This document shows positions 1 to 5,913 of a stretch of DNA of 22,570 bases, in pieces. The stretch's first letter is position 1; every line of letters begins with the position of its first letter. The notes under the pieces are model-generated. The model worked only from the letters and a program-made list of their open reading frames with translations. It made no database searches and was not told the DNA's origin. Source of the stretch: Phycisphaerales bacterium. GTDB taxonomy: Bacteria; Planctomycetota; Phycisphaerae; Phycisphaerales; UBA1924. The position numbers and the translations under genes are program-made. The DNA is taken from contig JARGNC010000020.1 in NCBI GenBank assembly GCA_029212425.1, forward strand, positions 1 to 22,570, given 5' to 3'.

Positions 1-209
1 AACTTCCATCCTGGAACGAAGTGGGTTGCGTCGCCTTGCTGGGTTGGAAGCGGCAGTGGGGTGGGGGCGATCTGTTCTGAGATTGCGTTCAACACGCGTT
101 GTTCAAACTCAGCGTTCGGAGCTGATTGATCGAGAGATCCCAAAGCGTCAAGCTGATTGATGAGTGCTTCGGTTTCAGGATCGTGATGGTTGAGGTTGTT
201 GTTATTCAT
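1..209 (-). CDS. Partial hypothetical protein, possible anti-sigma factor (N-terminus only)
   Basis: An open frame begins with ATG at 209 and runs off the left edge, giving about 69 residues beginning MNNNNLNHHDPETEALINQL. Its ATG overlaps the TGA of the upstream sigma factor gene as ATGA (209-206), which suggests translational coupling. The visible part is hydrophilic and acidic, then proline-rich, with no membrane helix yet. The segment EFEQRVLNAI resembles the short helix seen at the start of many planctomycete proteins encoded just after ECF sigma genes. Position and overlap suggest an anti-sigma factor or other sigma partner, but no diagnostic domain is visible and the C-terminus is missing. 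The frame is well supported; the function is a guess. Confidence 0.6.
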   Translation of the reverse strand, partial: MNNNNLNHHDPETEALINQLDALGSLDQSAPNAEFEQRVLNAISEQIAPTPLPLPTQQGDATHFVPGWK

Positions 210-847
210 GACTCGTTTCCGTGAGCGGTTGGGTTTACTGTTGTGTCGGTCTCTAGGAGTGCTTTGAGTTTTTTGAGTGCTCTGTGATGTCGAGCGAGGA
301 GGGTTCCGACTGGTTGGTTGAGGATGTCGCTGATCTGTTTGAAACTGAGCTGGCCGTGGTGGCGGAGCTGGATGATTTCTCGATCGGTTTCGTTGAGCTG
401 ATCGAGTGCGGCTCGGAGTGGGGCGGGGTTCGGATGAAAGGTTTCTGATTCGGTGTGTTGGACTCTGGTGTCTTGGAGGTGACTGGGGTCGGTTGGCTTT
501 GCGTGTCGTCCTCGTCTGCGGAACTCGTCGCGGATTCGGTTCATGGTGATCCGGAAGAGCCAGGGTTCGAACTTGCCTTGTTCGTTGTAGCCGTCTTTGC
601 AGAGTTTGGTCGCTACGGTGACAAACACGGATTGGGTCAACTCCTCGGCAAGGTCGTCGTCGTGTACCCGGGATCTCGCCATCGCGAACACCCGGCGTGA
701 ATATGCATCCACGAGTCCGCGCCAAGCGTCCTCCTCACCATTTGCGGCGCGTTGAACGAGTAGACGGATCGCCTCCTCTTCAGTACTCGCTGGCTCGGGT
801 TGGATACTCAAGGCGGACACCATCCTTACAGGCATAACGAGGGTCAT
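206..847 (-). CDS. ECF-type RNA polymerase sigma factor
   Basis: A 213-residue sigma-70 family protein that would direct RNA polymerase to a specific promoter set. Region 2 lies at about residues 40-115: DAYSRRVFAMARSRV (2.1), DDDLAEELTQSVFVTVATKL (2.2) and EPWLFRITMNRIRDEFRRRG (2.3-2.4). Region 4 lies at about 143-200, with LNETDREIIQLRHHGQLSFK followed by an HTH recognition helix and RALKKLKAL. The linker of about 35 residues is polar. Start choice is uncertain: ATG codons at 847, 835 and 823 are all in frame and none has a clear Shine-Dalgarno site; I keep the longest. The gene is divergent from a second ECF gene and overlaps the next gene by 4 bases. Family assignment is firm; the regulon is unknown. 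Confidence 0.9.
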   Translation of the reverse strand: MTLVMPVRMVSALSIQPEPASTEEEAIRLLVQRAANGEEDAWRGLVDAYSRRVFAMARSRVHDDDLAEELTQSVFVTVATKLCKDGYNEQGKFEPWLFRITMNRIRDEFRRRGRHAKPTDPSHLQDTRVQHTESETFHPNPAPLRAALDQLNETDREIIQLRHHGQLSFKQISDILNQPVGTLLARHHRALKKLKALLETDTTVNPTAHGNES

Positions 848-984
848 GCCTATCTATTGCTCAAACCGATAGTCTACAGGAGAACTTTGTCGGCGAATTC
901 ATCATCCTCGGATCATCTAGGGGCGATTTCCGGACTGAGTGATGGATTCCAAGGTTTGGCGATCCCAATACCCCCAGGCGTCGT
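848..984. promoter_or_regulatory. Divergent intergenic region between two ECF sigma genes
   Basis: The 137-base spacer separates two head-to-head sigma factor genes, so it should hold both promoters. I looked for sigma-70 and ECF-type (GGAAC/CGTC-like) elements. Only a weak GGAGAACTT at about 881-889 resembles an ECF -35, without a convincing -10. The regulatory role is inferred from gene layout only. Confidence 0.4.
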
Positions 985-1653
985 ATGATGCGGCGTCTGA
1001 GAGCAGGAAGGACCCGTTTGAGCGATCCAGCACACGAATACCAGCCCAGTGCCTTTGAGGGCGAGACTGATGAGTCGGTCTTTGTCGCATTCAGGAATGG
1101 GGATTCTGCGGCGTATCGGGAGTTGATCGAGCGGTATCACGATGATTTGTTGCGGTTTTTGACCCGATTGGTTGGGAATCGGGCTGCTGCTGAGGATCTT
1201 TTCCAGGAAACCTTCCTCCAGATCCATTTATCGGCCGATTCTTTCGATGCAAACAGGCGATTTCGTCCATGGCTTTTTACAATTGCAGCGAACAAAGGGC
1301 GGGACTTGTTGCGTAAGAAGAAGCGGAGACGCACGGTCGAGCTCTCAGCGCCGCTGAAGGGGTCGGATCGTGGGGCTTCGATGGTTGATCTGCTGGAGAT
1401 CGATGTGCCTGCACCGGACGAAAGGATGGATGCGAGTGAACAGGATCGATTGGTGCAACTCGCACTGGATGATCTTGGTGCTCCGCTCCGCGAGGTTCTG
1501 GTTCTCGGGTACTTCCAGCGGTTGAGCTATGCGAGAATCGCTGAGGACTTGGGGATCCCGCTCGGGACGGTCAAGTCCCGGATGCACGCTGCGGTTGCGG
1601 CGTTCGCGAGGAGTTGGCAGCGGGTCTCACGGCCTGATGCACGGGACGAGTAG
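985..1653 (+). CDS. ECF-type RNA polymerase sigma factor
   Basis: A 222-residue sigma-70 family protein. Region 2 is at about residues 34-115: YRELIERYHDDLLRFLTRLV, AAAEDLFQETFLQIH and RPWLFTIAANKGRDLLRKKK. Region 4 is at about 150-212: LDDLGAPLREVLVLGYFQRL, then SYARIAEDLGIPLGTVKSRM, a textbook HTH. A tandem ATGATG marks the start; AGGCG a few bases upstream is a possible ribosome site. The first 30 residues are a basic, poorly conserved leader, so a later start is possible. Its stop is 22 bases before the next gene, which has its own GGAG site, so the two are probably co-transcribed. It is clearly a different sigma from its divergent neighbour, with little similarity outside the family motifs. 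The target promoters are unknown. Confidence 0.92.
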   Translation: MMRRLRAGRTRLSDPAHEYQPSAFEGETDESVFVAFRNGDSAAYRELIERYHDDLLRFLTRLVGNRAAAEDLFQETFLQIHLSADSFDANRRFRPWLFTIAANKGRDLLRKKKRRRTVELSAPLKGSDRGASMVDLLEIDVPAPDERMDASEQDRLVQLALDDLGAPLREVLVLGYFQRLSYARIAEDLGIPLGTVKSRMHAAVAAFARSWQRVSRPDARDE

Positions 1654-1675
1654 TTCTTGGTTGTGGAGTTCGTGA

Positions 1676-2857
1676 ATGGACAATGTGAACGATTCAAACG
1701 GGTCTGGTGCCGAGTTCAACCTCAGCGACGGGGACAAAGCCGCGATTGACGCGATCTTTGAGGGGGCGACTGCAGATGAAAGCCGTATTGAACAAGTGAA
1801 CCGGTTGCTGGGTCTGTTGGACTCTCCGGTCGCTGAAGATGGGCAACGGGACACACGAATCACGGTGACAGAGCTGAGAGCGATGAACGCTGGGAGCGAA
1901 CCCATGCTCGAAGCATCGTCCGCGTCCTCTGTTGATGACTGGATGGAATCCGAACAACCGATGACCGATCGCGATCATGTGCATGCGCAGATGGCCGGAT
2001 TGATCACTGGCGGAGCGACATACAGCGATGCCGATCGACAATCGCTTGTCAATCGGACACTTGGGTTGATTCAGGACGAGGTCGATCGGTCTGAGAAACG
2101 ATACATTATGGATCTGCCACTGTCTCCCGGCGGTCGATTCCGATTGGCCGATCTGGTTTCCCTCGCGGCAACTCTGCTCCTGATCGCTTCTGTAGCAATT
2201 CCCGTTATGGATGGAATTCGCTCCAAGTCAATGCAAGCGCAGTGCTTTGGAAACATGGCAAGTGCAGGTCAGGCATTTGGTACATATGCGGGATCAAATC
2301 GAGATCTTCTCCCGATGGCAACTGCAGGGTTTGGTTCCACATGGATGGATGTAGGTACCACCCCAGAGCGTTCCAACTCGTCGAATCTGTACATGCTTGT
2401 GCGGACCAAACATGCGACTTTGGCGGATCTTGCATGCCCAACAAATCCGGATGCATTGGTTACGGGTGATGGCGCTGGACAACAGGATTGGCGATCGCTT
2501 GATGAGATTTCTTACAGTTACCGGATCATGACTCCAGGTGGAATGAAAGTCCATTCAGAAGCCCAGCCCGTGCGTGTGGTGCTGCTTGCTGATCGGAGTC
2601 CAGTGATTCGTCGGATCGTCAATGGGGAGCCTGTCCGACCAGAAGAGAATACTCCAAACCACGACCATACCGGTCAGCATGTGCTTGGTCTCGATGGGAG
2701 CTCGGAATGGCACCGAACCCCGATTCTGGAGCAGGGGGACAATCTATGGCTCCCGCGCCCGATTGAGCAGATGATCTACCAAGCGAGGGATCGGATGGGG
2801 ATCATCCAAGGCAATGAGCTGCCGTCAGGGCCTTCGGATGCGTTTGTCGGCCCCTAA
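1676..2857 (+). CDS. Membrane protein: acidic anti-sigma-like N-terminus fused to pilin-like outer domain
   Basis: A 393-residue protein with no family I can name with certainty. GGAG at 1665-1668 sits 7 bases before the ATG. Residues 1-155 are acidic and presumably cytoplasmic, with two similar helical segments (NRLLGLLDS near 43, NRTLGLIQDE near 126). One hydrophobic helix lies at about 159-178 (LVSLAATLLLIASVAIPVMD). It is followed by SMQAQCFGNMASAGQAFGTY, which resembles the region after the N-terminal helix of planctomycete pilin-like (DUF1559-type) proteins. Near residues 325-341, TPNHDHTGQHVLGLDGSSEW matches the H-x(9-10)-DG motif of those proteins. Lying directly after an ECF sigma gene, it is probably a membrane regulator of that sigma with an outer sensory or assembly domain. 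That role is inference. Confidence 0.75.
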   Translation: MDNVNDSNGSGAEFNLSDGDKAAIDAIFEGATADESRIEQVNRLLGLLDSPVAEDGQRDTRITVTELRAMNAGSEPMLEASSASSVDDWMESEQPMTDRDHVHAQMAGLITGGATYSDADRQSLVNRTLGLIQDEVDRSEKRYIMDLPLSPGGRFRLADLVSLAATLLLIASVAIPVMDGIRSKSMQAQCFGNMASAGQAFGTYAGSNRDLLPMATAGFGSTWMDVGTTPERSNSSNLYMLVRTKHATLADLACPTNPDALVTGDGAGQQDWRSLDEISYSYRIMTPGGMKVHSEAQPVRVVLLADRSPVIRRIVNGEPVRPEENTPNHDHTGQHVLGLDGSSEWHRTPILEQGDNLWLPRPIEQMIYQARDRMGIIQGNELPSGPSDAFVGP

Positions 2858-2860
2858 CGC

Positions 2861-2880
2861 ATACAGAGAATTATCTGTAT
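2861..2880. repeat. Inverted repeat after the pilin-like fusion gene
   Basis: Perfect 7-base arms, ATACAGA (2861-2867) and TCTGTAT (2874-2880), enclose a 6-base loop just after the stop codon at 2857. The stem is AT-rich and no T-run follows, so it is a poor intrinsic terminator. It could be a weak terminator, an mRNA 3' end structure or a protein-binding site. Confidence 0.35.
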
Positions 2881-2907
2881 TCCGCATGGACAATGTGGTT
2901 TCTAGCC

Positions 2908-2928
2908 GATGAGGGGGCTATCCTCATC
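2908..2928 (+). promoter_or_regulatory. Hairpin in the rpmI-rplT leader
   Basis: GATGAGG (2908-2914) pairs with CCTCATC (2922-2928) around a 7-base loop, about 60 bases before rpmI. Ribosomal protein L35/L20 operons are often controlled by leader RNA structure bound by L20. This hairpin lies in the right place, but it does not visibly match a named L20 leader class, so the role is inferred. Confidence 0.3.
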
Positions 2929-2988
2929 TCCTGCCTTGCTCTGTGAGCGGGGTGTTTACGAGTTGATTTAACTACGCCGGAGAGCGTT

Positions 2989-3285
2989 ATGCCGAAGAAT
3001 AAGATCCATAAAGGTTTGTCAAAGCGAATCCGCGTCTCTAAGACCGGCAAGGTTCGTCACCGGACCGCTTACCACAAGCACTTGTCTTCGCACAAGAGCG
3101 GCAAGCGTCTGCGTCAGCTCCGAGCTGACCGCCGCGTGTCATCGTCTGAAGCGAAGCGCTTTGAGAAGTTGCTGTTCCGTCGTTTGCGTGGACGCAACCA
3201 ACCTCGCACCTCGCTGCGTCGGAGCCCGTCTCCTGAGCAGCGTCGCGAGATGCGTGCTGCTGCAAAGGCAGCTGCAAACGATTGA
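2989..3285 (+). CDS. rpmI: 50S ribosomal protein L35 (long form)
   Basis: Large-subunit ribosomal protein bL35. The N-terminal 65 residues show the family pattern: MPKNKIHKGLSKRIRVSKTG, then the HRTAYHKHLSSHKSGKRLRQLR segment, which fits the usual H-KS-K--R-LR core. GGAGAG about 6 bases before the ATG supports the start. The protein is 98 residues long, whereas L35 is usually about 64-66. The extra 30 or so residues are strongly basic, with an alanine-rich end (RRSPSPEQRREMRAAAKAAA), and may contact rRNA. The gene is followed by rplT, the normal partner. infC, which often precedes rpmI, is not present upstream; an ECF sigma unit is there instead. Identification is firm; the tail is the only odd feature. 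Confidence 0.93.
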   Translation: MPKNKIHKGLSKRIRVSKTGKVRHRTAYHKHLSSHKSGKRLRQLRADRRVSSSEAKRFEKLLFRRLRGRNQPRTSLRRSPSPEQRREMRAAAKAAAND

Positions 3286-3297
3286 TTGATTTACTTT

Positions 3298-3323
3298 CTG
3301 AGTCAGCGCTGTTGCTGACTCGG
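3298..3323 (+). promoter_or_regulatory. Strong hairpin between rpmI and rplT
   Basis: GAGTCAGC (3300-3307) pairs perfectly with GCTGACTC (3314-3321) around a 6-base loop; a T-G and a C-G pair can extend the stem to 3298/3323. Only a weak GTTGTT follows, so it is not a clear full terminator. It may act as an attenuator, an RNA-processing site or an L20-binding structure that sets rplT expression relative to rpmI. Confidence 0.5.
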
Positions 3324-3399
3324 GTTGTTCCACCCCGTTTGCCGGGATGACAAGATCGGCTCAGTGCCGGCTCCGTCAGACAAACATGGAGAACGAGCT

Positions 3400-3780
3400 A
3401 TGCCTCGCGTACGCAAAGGTGCTGCCAGAACTCAGGCACGCAAAAGAATTCTTCGTCAAGCTCGCGGCTACTTCGGTAGCAAGTCGCGCCACAAGTACCA
3501 AGCCAAAATCGCTGTCCGCCGTGCGGGCTGCTATGCATACCGTGACCGTCGCGCGCGTAAGCGTGAGATGCGTGCATTGTGGATTACCCGTATCACCGCT
3601 GCGTGCAAGATGCGTGGCACACGCTACTCGCTGTTCATGAATGGGCTCAAGATGTCGGGCAACAACCTGAATCGCAAGATGCTCTCACAGATCGCGATTG
3701 ATGATCCGAAACTTTTCGATCGTTTGGTCGAGCAAGCTGTTTCGGCTTCGACCGCTGTTCCCGCTGCAAAAGCTGGGTGA
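3400..3780 (+). CDS. rplT: 50S ribosomal protein L20
   Basis: Ribosomal protein bL20, an early 23S rRNA binding and assembly protein that often represses its own operon. The frame is open from 3325, but the true start is the ATG at 3400: it begins with the conserved MPRVRKGAARTQARKRIL and has GGAG at 3388-3391, 8 bases upstream. The product is 126 residues, close to the usual 117-120. Conserved parts include the basic N-terminal helix with ARGYFGSKSRHKYQAK and the later WITRITAACKMRGTRYS and FMNGLK segments. A 3' extension of a few residues (TAVPAAKAG) is present. An intrinsic terminator follows directly, so the rpmI-rplT transcript probably ends here. The usual downstream neighbour pheS is not seen. 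Confidence 0.95.
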   Translation: MPRVRKGAARTQARKRILRQARGYFGSKSRHKYQAKIAVRRAGCYAYRDRRARKREMRALWITRITAACKMRGTRYSLFMNGLKMSGNNLNRKMLSQIAIDDPKLFDRLVEQAVSASTAVPAAKAG

Positions 3781-3805
3781 GTTCGGTTGATTTGACAGAT
3801 TACTG

Positions 3806-3840
3806 ATGCCCGGTTGTTTCGATAGCCGGGCATTTTTATT
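3806..3840 (+). terminator. Intrinsic terminator after rplT
   Basis: ATGCCCGG (3806-3813) and CCGGGCAT (3826-3833) form a perfect 8-base GC-rich stem with a 12-base loop, followed by TTTTATT. It starts 26 bases after the rplT stop and lies just before the ribosome site of the next gene, so it should end the ribosomal protein transcript. Confidence 0.8.
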
Positions 3841-3852
3841 GGAGTAGATTCG

Positions 3853-4548
3853 ATGGGTGGTTGGTGGATTTCAGATCTTTGGTCCGGTGTCAATGGCCCT
3901 GTCCTCGTTGTCTCGTGGTTGGTTTGGGTGGTGGCCTCGATTACCCTCCATGAACTGGCACACGGCTGGGCTGCGGTCCGGCTCGGAGATGACACACCGA
4001 TCCGTGCTGGTCACATGACTTGGAATCCGCTGGTCCATATGGGGCCGTACTCGCTCATTGCGTTGTTGCTCATCGGGATCGCTTGGGGTGCAATGCCGGT
4101 GGATCCATCTCGGCTCAAAGGGAAGCATGCGGACACGCTTGTGACACTCGCCGGCCCATTGATGAACCTTGGTTTGGGTTTGGTTGCGTTGATTGGATTG
4201 GTCTTCTGGTTGCCACTTGCAGAGGGGCATGTTCTATCTTCGGTGACGATTTCTGAACCCTTAAAAACCAACATGTACATCTTTTTGAAGTCAGGTGCGT
4301 TCCTGAACTTTGTACTGATGCTGTTTAATCTGCTCCCGACTCCTCCGCTGGATGGCGGCCGGATCCTGATGAATGTTTGGCCAGCGTTTCGCCGGATGAT
4401 GCAGTCGGAGAACGGGCAATGGATCGGACTTGGTATCTTTATCGTCTTCTTTGTGTTCGTGATTGATATCTTGGTTGGTCTATCTGGAGCGTTCGTTGAA
4501 CTGTTTACAGAGATTGTCCAGGGGTTGCTGTTCCCCTCGATGAAGTAA
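3853..4548 (+). CDS. Site-2 protease family (M50) membrane metalloprotease
   Basis: A 231-residue polytopic membrane protein of the M50 family, which cuts substrates inside the membrane using zinc. The first hydrophobic segment carries HELAH at residues 33-37, the HExxH zinc motif (two His ligands and the catalytic Glu). The second conserved site is LLPTPPLDGGR, with Asp167 as the expected third ligand. About five or six hydrophobic segments are visible (near 16-40, 64-80, 95-122, 145-165, 192-220). There is no PDZ domain, so this is the short type, unlike RseP. GGAG at 3841-3844 is 8 bases before the ATG. apgM starts 23 bases downstream and is probably co-transcribed. Short M50 enzymes may process anti-sigma factors; given the sigma-linked membrane proteins nearby this is possible, but unproven. 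Confidence 0.9.
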   Translation: MGGWWISDLWSGVNGPVLVVSWLVWVVASITLHELAHGWAAVRLGDDTPIRAGHMTWNPLVHMGPYSLIALLLIGIAWGAMPVDPSRLKGKHADTLVTLAGPLMNLGLGLVALIGLVFWLPLAEGHVLSSVTISEPLKTNMYIFLKSGAFLNFVLMLFNLLPTPPLDGGRILMNVWPAFRRMMQSENGQWIGLGIFIVFFVFVIDILVGLSGAFVELFTEIVQGLLFPSMK

Positions 4549-4571
4549 GCCTGTGTACGATAACATCTGAT

Positions 4572-5858
4572 ATGAAGTATGTGATCATCATCCCAGATGG
4601 CGGGGCGGATTTGCCTATCCAAGAGCTTGGTGGATTGACACCCCTCGAGTCCGCGGACACTCCCAATCTTGATCGACTCGCTCGAGCGGGTCGCATTGGT
4701 ACAGCTGCTACGACCCCGAAGGGCTTTGGTGCCGGGTCTGATGTTGGCACGATGGATCTGCTTGGTTATGAACCTGGACTGTACCACACTGGGAGGGCGC
4801 CGCTTGAAGCGGAAGCAATCGGCGTAGAGGCTGGTCCGAAGGATTGGATCTTTCGGCTCAATCTCGTCACTGTTGGTCAGGAAGGGTCTGACCAAGAAGG
4901 ACTCATGCTTGACCACTCCGCAGGAGCGATACCGGATACCGAAGCCAGGGTGCTGCTCGCAGGATTGTCTGAGTACTGGTCAAAGCATGCCCCAGATCTT
5001 GCGAGAGCGTTTACGCTGACTCCTGGAGTCAGTTACCGATCGATCCTTGTTGATCGTTCTTCAAGAAACTACTCGAATGTGGAATGCACACCGCCGCATG
5101 AGATTCCGGATCGACCTTGGGAACCAGCGTTGCCCAACGGCGGCTCGAATCAAGAAGAGGCTGTGCTCGGACAGTTGATGCGATTGTCATATGAGTACTT
5201 GAACACACATGAGATCAATCTCTCTCGAATTGAAGAGGGGCTGCGTCCCGCAAACATGGCTTGGATCTGGGGACAAGGTACGAGGCCTGAGCTTCCAAGC
5301 TTTGAGTCGAGATTTGGTTTAAAGGGTGGGATGATTACTTCTGTGGATCTACTTGCTGGGATCGCGAAACTCATTGGTTGGGATTTGATTGATTGTCCCG
5401 GATTGACCAGTTACCACGACACGGATTACGCGACGCAAGGTAAAGTGACCATCGATTCAATTGAGAATTATGACATTGTCTGCTGTCATGTTGAAGCGCC
5501 TGATGAAGCTTCGCATCAATCGGATTACATGACCAAGGTGGCTTCCCTAGAAGCGATTGATCGGGAGATCATCGGGCCTGTTTCCAAAGCACTTGAACAC
5601 TATGGCGATCCTGATAGTGACCCGTCTGCAGAGGGGTGGCGGATTATGATTCTCCCTGATCACTACACGCTATGTTCAACACGGAAGCACGACGCGACAC
5701 CGGTGCCGTTCGCGATGTCTGGTGCTTGGGTGCGATCGGTTGTGCCTCGCGTATTGACAGAGACGCAAGCTGATGAGTCCGATCTTCATATTGATCCGGG
5801 ATCAGATCTTATGGAATATTTCCTGCATTCCGGGCTGGTTCGACATGACTCTGCATAA
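4572..5858 (+). CDS. apgM: 2,3-bisphosphoglycerate-independent phosphoglycerate mutase, archaeal type
   Basis: A 428-residue cytoplasmic enzyme of the alkaline phosphatase superfamily, predicted to interconvert 3- and 2-phosphoglycerate in glycolysis and gluconeogenesis. It matches the ApgM group rather than the 510-residue GpmI. The N-terminal IIIPDGGAD supplies a metal-binding Asp (D9), TPNLDRLARAGRIG is typical, and GAGSDVGTMDLLGYEP holds the likely phospho-serine S56. Later motifs HVEAPDEASHQSD and LPDHYT, followed by a His-rich HDATPVPF stretch, give the remaining metal ligands. I see no strong ribosome site, which fits translation coupled to the M50 gene 23 bases upstream. The length is normal for the family. 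The exact in vivo role is inferred from homology. Confidence 0.92.
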   Translation: MKYVIIIPDGGADLPIQELGGLTPLESADTPNLDRLARAGRIGTAATTPKGFGAGSDVGTMDLLGYEPGLYHTGRAPLEAEAIGVEAGPKDWIFRLNLVTVGQEGSDQEGLMLDHSAGAIPDTEARVLLAGLSEYWSKHAPDLARAFTLTPGVSYRSILVDRSSRNYSNVECTPPHEIPDRPWEPALPNGGSNQEEAVLGQLMRLSYEYLNTHEINLSRIEEGLRPANMAWIWGQGTRPELPSFESRFGLKGGMITSVDLLAGIAKLIGWDLIDCPGLTSYHDTDYATQGKVTIDSIENYDIVCCHVEAPDEASHQSDYMTKVASLEAIDREIIGPVSKALEHYGDPDSDPSAEGWRIMILPDHYTLCSTRKHDATPVPFAMSGAWVRSVVPRVLTETQADESDLHIDPGSDLMEYFLHSGLVRHDSA

Positions 5859-5862
5859 CGAT

Positions 5863-5913
5863 GCCCGCTTGCTACACGGGGTTGTGTAATTTTCGATGAC
5901 ATACTTAGCGGGC
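5863..5913. terminator. Possible bidirectional terminator between convergent apgM and POT genes
   Basis: The 46-base gap between the two stop codons contains TACAC (5873-5877) paired with GTGTA (5884-5888), then ATTTT on the plus strand. It is nested inside longer arms GCCCGCT (5863-5869) and AGCGGGC (5907-5913). The inner stem is short and the T-run modest, so efficiency is doubtful, but the position between convergent genes is right. Confidence 0.4.

Noticed and set aside
913..1227. Minus-strand open frame (104 codons) over the divergent sigma spacer
   Set aside because: Mostly antisense to the second ECF gene and lacking any motif or ribosome site.
3325..3399. Extended N-terminus of L20
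   Set aside because: L20 proteins begin with the conserved MPRV segment at 3400, which has a good GGAG site; the upstream part is leader sequence.
4011..4916. Long minus-strand open frame (301 codons) across the M50 and apgM genes
   Set aside because: It crosses two well-supported genes and their junction; the translation has no membrane or domain pattern and is rich in Arg/Ser/Pro as expected for an antisense shadow.
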